From Bacillota bacterium (GTDB lineage Bacteria; Bacillota; Dethiobacteria; Dethiobacterales; Dethiobacteraceae), in contig JAAZJT010000091.1 of NCBI GenBank assembly GCA_012800215.1, positions 1-33,115 of the forward strand: a DNA stretch of 33,115 nt, written 5' to 3'. The notes below the pieces were generated by a model. The model was not told where the DNA came from. It saw only the letters and a list, made by a program, of their open reading frames with translations, and did no database searches. Shown in pieces: positions 24,561 to 32,607 of this stretch. How positions within the stretch are numbered: position 1 is the first letter of the stretch; each line of letters opens with the position of its first letter. The translations under genes and the position numbers were made by a program.

Positions 24561-25922
24561 TTATCTGAATCTGTTAAGTAGATCTGTATATTTATTGTAT
24601 GCTGCCCGCATTAACGGCTCAATTCTTTCATCTACAGGCGGGTACTCCTCTTTAAACTCATCAAAGCTGACAATGTATTTTGATTTGAATTCAGGATACA
24701 GATGAGAATATTTTTTAATTGAATCTTCTTTTTTAGCCGTAGTTACCAGTTCTCCTGCATTTTCATACTTTCCGTTTTCCAAAGCGTATTCCATTACAGC
24801 CACATAGTTTTCCGGATTAATATCAGTAATATTTAAAGCACTCTTATCAAAGCAGAAGAAATAGTTTCCACCCGGGGCCATAATATCAATTATTTCTTTA
24901 GCTTTATCAATGCACTGTTGTTTCGTTCCAGTGCCTAAAAGTGTCAGCGGATAAAAACCACCTAATACCATCTTTTTACCCAATCTGTCTTTAAACTGCT
25001 GCGGATCGCCATATTCCATATAAAGGCGTGTACCTTGAGGCAAATCCTCTAGATAATCAATAAAGCGCGTCCAATCACCTTCCAGGAAAATCTGCATAGC
25101 CTGACCACGTTCTGCGCAAATATGGCAAATCTTGTGGAAGGTAGGCCAGTAAAACTTTTCAAAATCTTTATTATTGAGGAAAACTCCCATATGCGTCATA
25201 ATCATATTGCTGCCTAAAGGACTTTGCACTTTATTCTGCCCCATCCAGATCAGGTACGGCATCACAGCCTCCATAGCTGCCAATAATTTTTCGGGGCGTC
25301 TTCTCATATCCAGCGGAATTTTAGAAAAACCACGGTGAAAATCAGCAATAAAATCAAAGGGTACTGCCTGCAAAGCAGTAGAACCGGCCGGCGGAGTAAA
25401 ATATCCGTAACGCTCTATCATTGTAGCATTAGCAACGGCAAATTCTTTATTAAAGTCCATTGTAGCCAGTACGTATTTTGCAAAATTCAAGGCGCGTTTT
25501 ACTTCGCCTTGTGCATACCCTCTATTCATGCGGGGAGCGCATTTTTCTAAAATAAATTCATGCGGGTTTTCAATTAATTCATCATACTCATCAGCATCCA
25601 TAAAGGAACGCTCCGGGTGCTGAATCATTCCCGTCTTACTCATTTCATTAGTCAAAGATTGTTGAAACATCATCCCGATAGGATTTCTGGCAAAACCTCC
25701 TGCCAGCCTATCCCCTCTTGTAATTTCCCTGGCTTTTTCGTAGATCTCTACCAGCAAATCCGCCGTTAAGCTGTATTGGGTTGTAAGTAAATCCTTGCCG
25801 GCATATTGGATTAGATATTCTGTCCCCATGCTGTCATGTACTGGAAATCTTTCCGGTATAACGCCTGTATACAAATCTGTATACATCTTGGTGCGAAACT
25901 CCTTCATCTTTTGCGCATCCAT
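24561..25922 (-). CDS. Uroporphyrinogen decarboxylase (URO-D) family protein, probable methyltransferase-type
   Basis: This roughly 453-residue protein belongs to the URO-D/corrinoid methyltransferase superfamily by its pattern: DLLTTQYSLTADLLVEIYEKA, an AxxPYLIWMGQ-type strand, QIFLEGDWTRFIDYLEDLP, and KMVLGGFYPLTLLGTGTKQQC, followed by IIDIMAPGGNYFFCFDKS. It is about 100 residues longer than HemE and lacks heme genes nearby, so a role in heme synthesis is unlikely. Relatives in anaerobes move methyl groups to or from corrinoid proteins, but no corrinoid protein gene is adjacent. The second ATG (25922) is preferred because GAGGTG lies only one base before the first (25928). A strong promoter is upstream. 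The substrate is unknown. Confidence 0.8.
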   Translation of the reverse strand: MDAQKMKEFRTKMYTDLYTGVIPERFPVHDSMGTEYLIQYAGKDLLTTQYSLTADLLVEIYEKAREITRGDRLAGGFARNPIGMMFQQSLTNEMSKTGMIQHPERSFMDADEYDELIENPHEFILEKCAPRMNRGYAQGEVKRALNFAKYVLATMDFNKEFAVANATMIERYGYFTPPAGSTALQAVPFDFIADFHRGFSKIPLDMRRRPEKLLAAMEAVMPYLIWMGQNKVQSPLGSNMIMTHMGVFLNNKDFEKFYWPTFHKICHICAERGQAMQIFLEGDWTRFIDYLEDLPQGTRLYMEYGDPQQFKDRLGKKMVLGGFYPLTLLGTGTKQQCIDKAKEIIDIMAPGGNYFFCFDKSALNITDINPENYVAVMEYALENGKYENAGELVTTAKKEDSIKKYSHLYPEFKSKYIVSFDEFKEEYPPVDERIEPLMRAAYNKYTDLLNRFR

Positions 25923-25992
25923 AATCATTCACCTCATCTTCTTTTTTTGCGTAGTCAGACTAGTAACAGCTCCTACAACACCAGCTAAGAAA

Positions 25993-26021
25993 AGTATATA
26001 ATACTAGCAATTTTTGGTCAA
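25993..26021 (-). promoter_or_regulatory. Promoter of the URO-D-family gene
   Basis: On the minus strand TTGACC (26021-26016) and TATACT (25998-25993) are 17 bases apart; each matches five of six consensus bases. The predicted start is about 65 bases before the ATG. Confidence 0.7.
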
Positions 26022-26069
26022 GCTGTATTCAGAAACTTTAAAAGTTAGCAACTATTGTTGCTAATCTAA

Positions 26070-26109
26070 ATTAATAAAATGCCGCTTATCACAAGCAAAG
26101 CGGCATTTT
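26070..26109 (-). terminator. Terminator of the YtrA-type operon
   Basis: A perfect 12-bp stem, AAAATGCCGCTT/AAGCGGCATTTT, has a 10-base loop and lies 4 bases past the last stop codon. T-rich sequence follows on both strands. Confidence 0.88.
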
Positions 26110-26113
26110 ATTA

Positions 26114-26773
26114 TTATTTTTGCTCTATTACACTAACAGTCTCATCAACCGTTAGCTGCAGCTGGGCAGGAATACGCACCAGCAAGACTTGATTTCCCAA
26201 AATGTTTTGCGCCAGTGAATGGTCAACATTATAAACACTTTTTTCTGCATTAAATTGAGTCATTGTAAAATCAGCAACAGTAGCATAAAGGTCAATTTCC
26301 ACAGGAGGAGGATTAGTTAACTGCAGCTGGCCATCCTTTAATTTAACACCAGGCGGATTATCAGCATCCTTCAACTGCATACCTGTGGTATAACTAATAA
26401 CTTCTATGGTCTCATCACTAGCATTTTTACGTTCTATTGCCACAACAGTCCAGAAATAATCTTTCGTAGACTTTAAAGCTAGCTCTTTACCACGATAAGT
26501 AAAGCTCCATTGCCCAAGCTTCCGTATCCCTTTCAAGTGTTCTACCCGGCCCGTCTCCAAAAATCGGTGGAATTCACTTTCTCTTGCTTCGCTGTTTTCC
26601 AGTGCCAGAGAAGAACCGGTCTTACCTAAGTAATAAAAGGCAGCGACAGCAAACATTAGTAACAACATATAGATGCCGATATAGACGCGCGTATGCGATA
26701 AGCGTATCTTGATTCTACTGACTAGAAAATATCCGGCGGCAATGAGTACAAGTATAAATAGTATGCTAGTCAT
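26114..26773 (-). CDS. Membrane-anchored protein of unknown function, last gene of ABC operon
   Basis: This 219-residue protein has two N-terminal transmembrane segments (about 3-20 and 30-50). A hydrophilic domain of about 165 residues follows, rich in beta-strand-like stretches (GQWSFTYRGKELALKST; VVAIERKNASDETIEVISY), and is probably on the outer face. I do not recognise a family. Its ATG overlaps the permease stop by four bases (ATGA), so it is coupled to the ABC transporter and likely works with it, for example as an accessory or extracytoplasmic sensor subunit. That role is inference. It is the last gene before the operon terminator. Confidence 0.7.
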   Translation of the reverse strand: MTSILFILVLIAAGYFLVSRIKIRLSHTRVYIGIYMLLLMFAVAAFYYLGKTGSSLALENSEARESEFHRFLETGRVEHLKGIRKLGQWSFTYRGKELALKSTKDYFWTVVAIERKNASDETIEVISYTTGMQLKDADNPPGVKLKDGQLQLTNPPPVEIDLYATVADFTMTQFNAEKSVYNVDHSLAQNILGNQVLLVRIPAQLQLTVDETVSVIEQK

Positions 26774-27507
26774 TGCCTCACCTCCATCCTATTGGCAATT
26801 AGAATAACAGCGCTGTAAAGCAGAGCCACCGCCAGCAATATTTTTAGCGCAAAAATTAACAGTGAACTTTCCTTGATAAAAAAGTAGATTACACTTAAGA
26901 TATGCCGCGTACTGCCTACGCTGCGCGCTTCCACAAATAATAAACCAAAAAACAGGGCGGGCAGCAATACCGCATATGCCTTATTGCGCTGAGAGAGAAT
27001 CCCCAGAAAGTAGCCGATGGCACTAAATAAAAGGGAATAAAGAACTGCGCTGCAGATACCAATAAGTAAAATATATGGAGAAAGGTAAGTAGAACTGATG
27101 CTATTATTATTTAGCAGCAAATAAACACGCAGCAGGATTCCGCAAAGCGTAGCACTAACCCCACCGCCGACAGACAGTATAAAAAGTACTGCCACACTGG
27201 ACAGATTACTGCTTAAACGGTTAGTGACAAATACAAAATCATAACGTTGTGAGTTGGCAGCCACAATTAAGCCGGCAGTAAAAGCCCAAATCAAAGAAAA
27301 AATAATAATAATATCACCGGAAACCAATCTGAGTGAAATAAAACTGGTGCCGGAACCCCAGCCTATGCTTACCGTACCGTTATAGGATAATAAAGCTGCC
27401 AGTAACTGCACAGCCACCAGGGAAAATAAGATGCCGGCATTAGCTTTTAGTTTATAGTTTAACTGCCGTTTTACATTGGTAAACAGGTTAATTGTGCTTA
27501 AAGACAT
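26770..27507 (-). CDS. ABC-2-type transporter permease of the YtrA-type operon
   Basis: About 245 residues with six hydrophobic segments (LFSLVAVQLLAALLSYNG; IIIFSLIWAFTAGLIVAA; LSSVAVLFILSVGGGVSATLCG; ILLIGICSAVLYSLLFSAIGYFLG; AVLLPALFFGLLFVEA; LLIFALKILLAVALLYSAVIL), matching ABC-2/YtrC-D-like permeases. The ORF track starts at 27564. GGGAGGG ends seven bases before ATG 27507, so that start is chosen (ATG 27510 is possible). It overlaps the end of the ATPase gene by 20 bases. With the ATPase it should form an exporter-like ABC complex; ytr-type systems respond to cell-wall-active antibiotics in Bacillus, but the substrate here is unknown. Confidence 0.82.
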   Translation of the reverse strand: MSLSTINLFTNVKRQLNYKLKANAGILFSLVAVQLLAALLSYNGTVSIGWGSGTSFISLRLVSGDIIIIFSLIWAFTAGLIVAANSQRYDFVFVTNRLSSNLSSVAVLFILSVGGGVSATLCGILLRVYLLLNNNSISSTYLSPYILLIGICSAVLYSLLFSAIGYFLGILSQRNKAYAVLLPALFFGLLFVEARSVGSTRHILSVIYFFIKESSLLIFALKILLAVALLYSAVILIANRMEVRQ

Positions 27508-28384
27508 CATCAATCCCTCCCTTGTGCTTTGCTGTAAGGTATACACACAAGTCATTGGCAGCAACGGGGCTAATTTCCAGTCCCTTTAACTTGGCTGCTG
27601 AAAAATCTATGTTTCTGTTACGTACCACCAAATAAATTTTATCCTTGCCCAACTGCTGCTGGAAAATAATATCTTCCTTTTTTACCAGCTCGTTAAGTAA
27701 CTTAAAATTACCGCTTAAACCCACAGCATAACTGCGCAGTTCATCCATGGGCAAATGAAGGCGCTTTTCACCTGCATCAATTAGTAGAATATTATCAAGC
27801 AAATCTTCAATTTCCCCTAAGAGATGACTGGATAAAATGATGGTGCGCGGCTGCTGCAAATAATCCTTTAGCAGCGCACGATAAAAGTCTTTTCTTACTG
27901 CCGCATCCATCCCCACAGTAGGCTCATCAAAAATAGTAATAGGACAGCGGGCTGCAATACCAAGGATCATATTAAAAGTGCTTTTCATACCCTTGGAAAG
28001 TTGCGGATAATAACTGCACAAATCTAGCGAGAAATAATCCAGTAAACCGCTGGCCAACCCCGCCTGCCAGTTTTCATAAAATGTTGCAGCTGCTTTGAGA
28101 ATCTCACCCAAGTTCATATTTTCCGGCAACACCATTTCATCATCAATGAAAATTAAGTTGGCTGACACTAGCAGGTTATTAAAAGGATTTTGACCAAAAA
28201 TATTAACTGTTCCGCTTGTGGGAAGGGAAAAACCTGCCAGCATTTTTAATAAAGTTGTCTTCCCGGCACCGTTGCGTCCTATTAGTCCCGTTATACTATT
28301 TTCTGCAATTGAAAAAGATAAGTCATTCACTGCATAAACACTACCGTACCTTTTTGTTAGATTATTGCACTCCACACTCTGCAC
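27488..28384 (-). CDS. YtrB-like ABC transporter ATP-binding protein
   Basis: This 298-residue ATPase has Walker A GLIGRNGAGKTT (about 34-45), the Q-loop region, a diverged signature LSKGMKS in place of LSGGQ, Walker B ITIFDEPTVGMD, and an H-loop IILSSHLLGEIEDL. The LSKGMK variant is usual in YtrB/BcrA-like export ATPases. A C-terminal extension of about 90 residues follows. It starts with GTG 28384, two bases after the stop of the GntR regulator, with AGGAGGAG inside the regulator's end. The gene order regulator, ATPase, permease, extra membrane protein resembles ytrABC. Regulation should follow the YtrA-type operator upstream of the regulator gene. Confidence 0.9.
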   Translation of the reverse strand: MQSVECNNLTKRYGSVYAVNDLSFSIAENSITGLIGRNGAGKTTLLKMLAGFSLPTSGTVNIFGQNPFNNLLVSANLIFIDDEMVLPENMNLGEILKAAATFYENWQAGLASGLLDYFSLDLCSYYPQLSKGMKSTFNMILGIAARCPITIFDEPTVGMDAAVRKDFYRALLKDYLQQPRTIILSSHLLGEIEDLLDNILLIDAGEKRLHLPMDELRSYAVGLSGNFKLLNELVKKEDIIFQQQLGKDKIYLVVRNRNIDFSAAKLKGLEISPVAANDLCVYLTAKHKGGIDDVFKHN

Positions 28385-28386
28385 AG

Positions 28387-28764
28387 CTACTCCTCCTTAG
28401 GCGGCTCAACATTTTTAATCATAGCTATCAGTTCTGCCTGCGACACTTGTAAGCGTTCTGCCTCCGCTACAACCTGCAGCACCAGCTGCTGTAAATTTTG
28501 CTTAATCCGCTTTGCGCGGATTTTTTCTTTTGCTTGCGGTGCTACAAACATCCCCAGCCCCCGCTTCTTATACAATAAATTTTCACCGGCCAATAGCGAT
28601 AGGCCTTTAGCTGCCGTGGCCGGATTAACATTAAACATTTCTGCTAACTGATATTGTGAATATACTTTTTCATCACTTTGTAATGTACCGTTTAAAATCT
28701 CCAACTCCAACCACTGGGCTATCTGCACATAAAGCGGCGTTAAATCATCAGCGTTAAGGTACAA
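28387..28764 (-). CDS. YtrA-subfamily GntR transcriptional regulator
   Basis: This 125-residue protein consists of an N-terminal GntR winged helix (LTPLYVQIAQWLELEIL…YSQYQLAEMFNVNPATAAKGLSLLAGENLLYKKRGLGMFV) and a short helical C-terminal part (about 70-125) without a large ligand domain. That is the layout of the YtrA subfamily, which typically represses its own ABC transporter operon. The ORF track's start at 28818 cannot be right because it lies inside the -10 box. The real start is TTG 28764, with AAGGGGTGA five bases upstream. A perfect 10-bp inverted repeat overlapping the -10 box and start site is the likely operator for this protein. Confidence 0.9.
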   Translation of the reverse strand: MYLNADDLTPLYVQIAQWLELEILNGTLQSDEKVYSQYQLAEMFNVNPATAAKGLSLLAGENLLYKKRGLGMFVAPQAKEKIRAKRIKQNLQQLVLQVVAEAERLQVSQAELIAMIKNVEPPKEE

Positions 28765-28793
28765 GAAATCACCCCTTCGACCACCATAGCAGC

Positions 28794-28821
28794 ATAGTGC
28801 ATTAGTTCTGTAATGCACTAT
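28794..28821. promoter_or_regulatory. Operator for the YtrA-type regulator (10-8-10 inverted repeat)
   Basis: ATAGTGCATT and AATGCACTAT are perfect 10-bp arms around an 8-base centre. The repeat overlaps the -10 box and covers the predicted transcription start of the operon, a classical place for a repressor to bind. The only regulator gene beside it is the GntR gene it precedes. Confidence 0.8.
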
Positions 28822-28845
28822 ATACTAAACGCAACCTTTTGTCAA
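28817..28845 (-). promoter_or_regulatory. Promoter of the YtrA-type operon
   Basis: On the minus strand a perfect TTGACA (28845-28840) and TATAGT (28822-28817) are exactly 17 bases apart. The predicted start is about 28810, roughly 46 bases before the TTG start codon. Confidence 0.85.
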
Positions 28846-28875
28846 GAAGTTTCTTTATCTTCAAGCACCCACTGG

Positions 28876-28904
28876 ACAAAAAATAGCCCCCGTTCACAGG
28901 GGGC
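28876..28904 (-). terminator. Terminator after the MATE pseudogene
   Basis: GCCCCC pairs with GGGGGC around a 7-base loop and is followed on the minus strand by TATTTTTTG. It lies about 43 bases past the pseudogene's final stop. Confidence 0.8.
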
Positions 28905-28946
28905 AGGCAGAAATCTTTGCCCTTTATACAGAGAATGCCGGTTTAA

Positions 28947-30315
28947 TTAGGGCTCCACTACTCCGTCATTATGACCGGGCTGCTGGTCTTTTAAATTTTT
29001 CATTTCACGAAAGATAGCAATAGCTGTTAAAGCAGCAGCCATAGCATCGGCAAACGGCGGAACGTACCATATTCCGTTGAGACCGTAGCGCTGCGGCAGC
29101 AAATAAAGTGCCGGTAAAAAAAAGAATATTTGTCGTGACAAATTTAAAAACAAAGATTGCCTGGGCTTACCGACAGCCTGGAAATAATTGGCGCCTACTA
29201 TACCAAATCCCAGGACAGGCAAAAACGCCAGAAAGATACGCAGCGCATGCGCACTTAACTTCAGCAGTTTTATGTCGCTGGTAAAAAGGCTGGCCAGATA
29301 GTTTGGCAGCAGCAACACTACCAGGTAGCCACTAATAGCAATAACACTGGCAAAAAGTACTCCCTGAAAAAAAATATTTTTTACACGGGTATATTTTTTG
29401 GCACCAAAATTATAACCAATAATAGGTTGTAGGCCCTGGCTAAGACCAAAAATAGGCATCATAAGCAAGGTTTGCAGGCTATGAACAACTCCGTGGGCAG
29501 AGATAGCAAAATCACCGCCGTATTTATAAAGGCTGTTGTTTAGCATCACCACTAGAAAGCTACTGATAATTTGCTGAGTAAAGGCAGGAAAACCCATGGC
29601 CACTATAGTTTTAACCAATGGAAAACGCAGTTTAAAATAAACTGGACGAATCTTAAGCCTGCTTTAACCAAAAAGAAAAAAAGTAAGGACCCAAGTCATG
29701 GACATGGCTTGAGAAAAAATGGTCGCTAAAGCAGCACCTGACACTCCTAAGTTAAAAATAAAAATCAGTACTGGATCAAGGATAAGATTAATCACAGCAC
29801 CTAGAAGCATGGTTACCATGGCTGTTTTCGGTCTGCCCTGGGCGCGGATAAAATTATTGGCACCAAAGCTAATGGTCTGAAAGACTGTCCCCAATAGAAT
29901 GATACGCATGTACTGACTGGCATAAGGCAATACTTCGGTACTGGCACCAAAAATGCGCAACAATGGCTCTAAAAATATGTGTCCTAATACAGTAATAGTA
30001 AAAGCAATCCACAGTAGTAGAACCAGCGCATTACCAACAATCTCCTCTGCCTCACTCTGCTTCTTTTCCCCCAGGCGAATAGAAACTAAGGCTGTCGCCC
30101 TATGCCCACTAACATCGTTATGGCCATGATTAAAATCATTAAGGGAAAGCAAATGGTTAATCCAGCTAGTCCTAATGCACCTACACCACGGCCGATAAAA
30201 ACCTGTCCACCACATTATAAATGGACATCACCAGCATGCCCACAATGGCCGGGCCGGAAAAACTGATAATTAATTTAGTAATGTTACCTTCCTCCAGCTG
30301 TTTGGGAGATTGCAT
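28947..30315 (-). pseudogene. MATE family exporter pseudogene (two frameshifts and an in-frame stop)
   Basis: Read as one gene from ATG 30315, this is a paralogue of the intact MATE gene at 30980-32377 along its whole length (QLEEGNITKLI… matches HLEEGSIPSLI…; both contain SIYNVVDR, ATALVSIRLGEKK and FGAxxxVLPYA). Three lesions break it. A one-base deletion follows VVDR near 30197-30203. A second one-base deletion lies before ATALVS near 30096-30100. An in-frame TAA sits at 29664-29666, where the intact copy has Lys in FLRGKS. The two ORF-track pieces (29664-30215 and 28947-29618) are in the same frame across that stop. A MATE exporter needs all twelve segments, so no functional product is expected unless the frameshifts are sequencing errors, and the stop would remain. 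Confidence 0.88.
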
Positions 30316-30365
30316 CTCTATACCTCAAAATAAATTCTTTTACTTTTAGCATTTGCCAACTCTGC

Positions 30366-30779
30366 TTAGGTTAAACGCCCGGCCTTCCTCTTGCGCCTTC
30401 TTTTTCTGCTTTCCCATTGCCTTTTTTCTTCATCATGAAGCTGCCGCAAATTTTGCATTACCTCTTCCAGCACTCTATCAAACATTGCATCTAACTCCTC
30501 TTCACTATATATTTCTAATTTATCAATACCTCCCTTTTTTGCGACGTAAGCGACAATATACTCATTAAGCAATTCAGCTACGCGCTTTAATTGTTCTTGT
30601 GTAAATAGCTGCTTATTAAAAATATAAGGGATGTCCCTGGCATATCTTTGGCACATTGCTTCTATATCCCTTATACCTTCCACATAAAAGTTGCTAATAA
30701 ACACTTCAACAGGCGAATCCACGTATTGTTCCCAAGCCATCTGTGGAGTAAGCTTTTTGAACCATCTGTTTTTACTCAT
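30366..30779 (-). CDS. Small basic protein of unknown function
   Basis: The protein is 137 residues long from ATG 30779. The ORF track's start at 30797 overlaps the GAAGGAGGT ribosome binding site, which is eight bases before ATG 30779. It is probably mostly helical and soluble (RDIEAMCQRYARDIPYIF; EEQLKRV-like and EEELDAMFDRVLEEVMQNL stretches) and ends in a very basic tail, RKRRRKRKAGR, which could contact nucleic acid or membrane phosphates. I do not recognise it. A hairpin with a long T run stands just upstream of its ribosome binding site, so expression may depend on read-through. It lies between a dead and an intact MATE gene on the same strand. Confidence 0.68.
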   Translation of the reverse strand: MSKNRWFKKLTPQMAWEQYVDSPVEVFISNFYVEGIRDIEAMCQRYARDIPYIFNKQLFTQEQLKRVAELLNEYIVAYVAKKGGIDKLEIYSEEELDAMFDRVLEEVMQNLRQLHDEEKRQWESRKRRRKRKAGRLT

Positions 30780-30802
30780 AATTTTTACCTCCTTCATTAA
30801 AT

Positions 30803-30829
30803 AAAAAAAATACCTGCATCCTAGCAGGT
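30803..30829 (-). terminator. Hairpin with T run directly upstream of the 137-aa gene
   Basis: The minus strand forms ACCTGC/GCAGGT around a 6-base loop, then an A and a run of eight T (30810-30803). It ends about 24 bases before the start codon at 30779, leaving no room for a promoter between. It is either a second terminator for the MATE transcript or an attenuator for the 137-aa gene. Confidence 0.65.
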
Positions 30830-30924
30830 TTAAATCATACTTCCAATTAATTATTTGTTCACAACACGTAAATTGTGTAAACCTTTTGCAGAAAATGATT
30901 TACTTATCGTCCAAAGTATTTTTT

Positions 30925-30956
30925 GCTGCAGCAAAAAAAAGCGGTGCAGAGCACCG
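30925..30956 (-). terminator. Terminator of the intact MATE gene
   Basis: CGGTGC-TCT-GCACCG is followed on the minus strand by C and a run of eight T, about 24 bases past the stop. The next bases include the palindrome TTTTTGCTGCAGCAAAAA, which can form a second hairpin. Confidence 0.8.
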
Positions 30957-30979
30957 TTGGGAAAGTATCCGTATTTACT

Positions 30980-32377
30980 TTACTTAACATCAGGGCAAAG
31001 CGTTGCACTATGTGCATGCTCTTCTCCCTCTTGTTCCTCATGTTTTTTATTCAGGTAGCGCACTTCCAAATAAACAGCAGCGGCTGTAAGCAGTGAGGCA
31101 GTACCATCAGCAACCGGTGTCGCCAGCCATACACCCAACAAACCAAAGAAGCGGGGCAAAATAAGCAGCGCAGGCAGCAGTAAAAATACTTGTCTGGCAA
31201 GGTTGAGAAAGACTGCCTGCCTTGGCTTGCCAACTGCCTGGAAGTAATTACCGCCGATAATAGTAAAGCCAAGCACCGGCAGCAGCAAAGTATGCGTACG
31301 CATTGTCCTTACACCCAATGATAACAGCGATTCATTATCACTAAAAAGGCGAATAAAGACTGTAGGGAAAAAGGTAATGGCAAGATAACCGGTAACGCAT
31401 ACTGCTGTCGCCAATAGTATCCCACTAAAATATGCTTTTTTGACACGCATAAATTTACGGGCACCGTAGTTGTAGCCAATAATTGGCTGGATGCCTTGGC
31501 TAATACCAAAGATAGGCATCAGCATCAGCGTCATCACACTATGGACAACGCCAAAGGATGAGATGGCTATATCGCCGCCATATGTCAAAAGACTGTTATT
31601 TAAAATAGCAACTGTCAGGCTAGTTGATATCTGTTTAAAAAATGCAGGTAAGCCAACATTTATGATACTGAGCGTTAGCGGCCATTGTATCCGCAAATAT
31701 TTTCGTCTAATCCGCAAAACGCTCTTCCCTCTTAGGAAATACGAAACTATCCAGGTCGCAGAAACAGCTTGTGAAGCAACAGTAGCAATGGCAGCACCAC
31801 GAACCCCCATATCGAAGCCATAAATAAGAATGGGATCAAGCACACAGTTAACAACAGCACCTATGATCATGGTAATCATGGCAATTGCAGGGCTACCTTC
31901 TGCCCGGATAAAACCATTAAGACCAAAGCTGGTTATTTGAAAAACAAGCCCCAGCAAAATATACGACATATAGGTACGTGCATAAGGCAAAACTTCCACA
32001 CTGGCACCAAAGATAGTTAAAATAGGATCTAGGAAAGTATAACCAATGATGCCTATAATAACTGCTAATGCAAGCATTAAAATAAAAGCGTTGCCCATGA
32101 TCCTTTCAGCCTCATCATATTTTTTTTCACCGAGGCGAATTGAAACAAGGGCAGTGGCGCCAATACCAATCAAGGCCGCCAACGCATTTACTAACATCAT
32201 TAATGGAAAGCCAATGGTAACGCCTGCTAAAGCCAGGGGACCAACTCCGCGACCGATGAAGATGCGGTCCACCACATTATAAATAGACATAACCACATTA
32301 CCCACGACTGCAGGCCCAGAAAACCTTAATATTAAACTTGGAATACTACCTTCTTCTAAATGTTTTGTAGATACCAT
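30980..32377 (-). CDS. MATE family multidrug exporter
   Basis: This 465-residue protein has about twelve hydrophobic segments in two repeats. Each half carries MATE-typical stretches (SGPAVVGNVVMSIYNVVDRI and ATALVSIRLGEKK in the first, PIFGISQGIQPIIGYNYGA and GNYFQAVGKPRQA in the second). These exporters use a sodium or proton gradient to expel cationic drugs; DinF/MepA-like members of clostridia look like this one. ATG 32377 has GGAGGG five bases upstream, and a good promoter lies about 100 bases further. The C-terminus is hydrophilic with a His/Glu-rich tail (KKHEEQEGEEHAHS). A decayed paralogue lies downstream on the same strand, so this copy is the survivor of a duplication. Confidence 0.93.
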   Translation of the reverse strand: MVSTKHLEEGSIPSLILRFSGPAVVGNVVMSIYNVVDRIFIGRGVGPLALAGVTIGFPLMMLVNALAALIGIGATALVSIRLGEKKYDEAERIMGNAFILMLALAVIIGIIGYTFLDPILTIFGASVEVLPYARTYMSYILLGLVFQITSFGLNGFIRAEGSPAIAMITMIIGAVVNCVLDPILIYGFDMGVRGAAIATVASQAVSATWIVSYFLRGKSVLRIRRKYLRIQWPLTLSIINVGLPAFFKQISTSLTVAILNNSLLTYGGDIAISSFGVVHSVMTLMLMPIFGISQGIQPIIGYNYGARKFMRVKKAYFSGILLATAVCVTGYLAITFFPTVFIRLFSDNESLLSLGVRTMRTHTLLLPVLGFTIIGGNYFQAVGKPRQAVFLNLARQVFLLLPALLILPRFFGLLGVWLATPVADGTASLLTAAAVYLEVRYLNKKHEEQEGEEHAHSATLCPDVK

Positions 32378-32477
32378 TTAAACCCTCCATCTTTACTTAC
32401 TAAACTACAACCAAAAGAAAAACAGCTGCATTGCCGGAAAATAGCTTTTAGAAAATGGTTCAAAAACTAACAGTATG

Positions 32478-32506
32478 ATTTTAAACCTTTTTTCCTGTTC
32501 TGTCAA
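32478..32506 (-). promoter_or_regulatory. Promoter of the MATE exporter gene
   Basis: On the minus strand a perfect TTGACA (32506-32501) and TAAAAT (32483-32478) are 17 bases apart. The leader to the ATG is about 95 bases; I recognise no riboswitch in it. Confidence 0.75.
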
Positions 32507-32554
32507 TACATAGACAAGTAATCTTTTAAAGTTAAAAATTTTTTACTATTGCGT

Positions 32555-32594
32555 AAATAAGGACAGACCCCATGTTTGAGGCCTGTCCTTATTT
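32555..32594 (-). terminator. Terminator of the GAF-PAS gene
   Basis: AAATAAGGACAG pairs with CTGTCCTTATTT (12 bp) around a loop of 16 bases. It starts 14 bases past the stop. The T run after it is short. Confidence 0.65.
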
Positions 32595-32607
32595 GTGCCA
32601 CATATAA

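Noticed and set aside
28764-28818. Upstream start of the GntR ORF at 28818
   Set aside because: That ATG lies inside the -10 box and operator, upstream of the predicted transcription start; TTG 28764 has the ribosome binding site.
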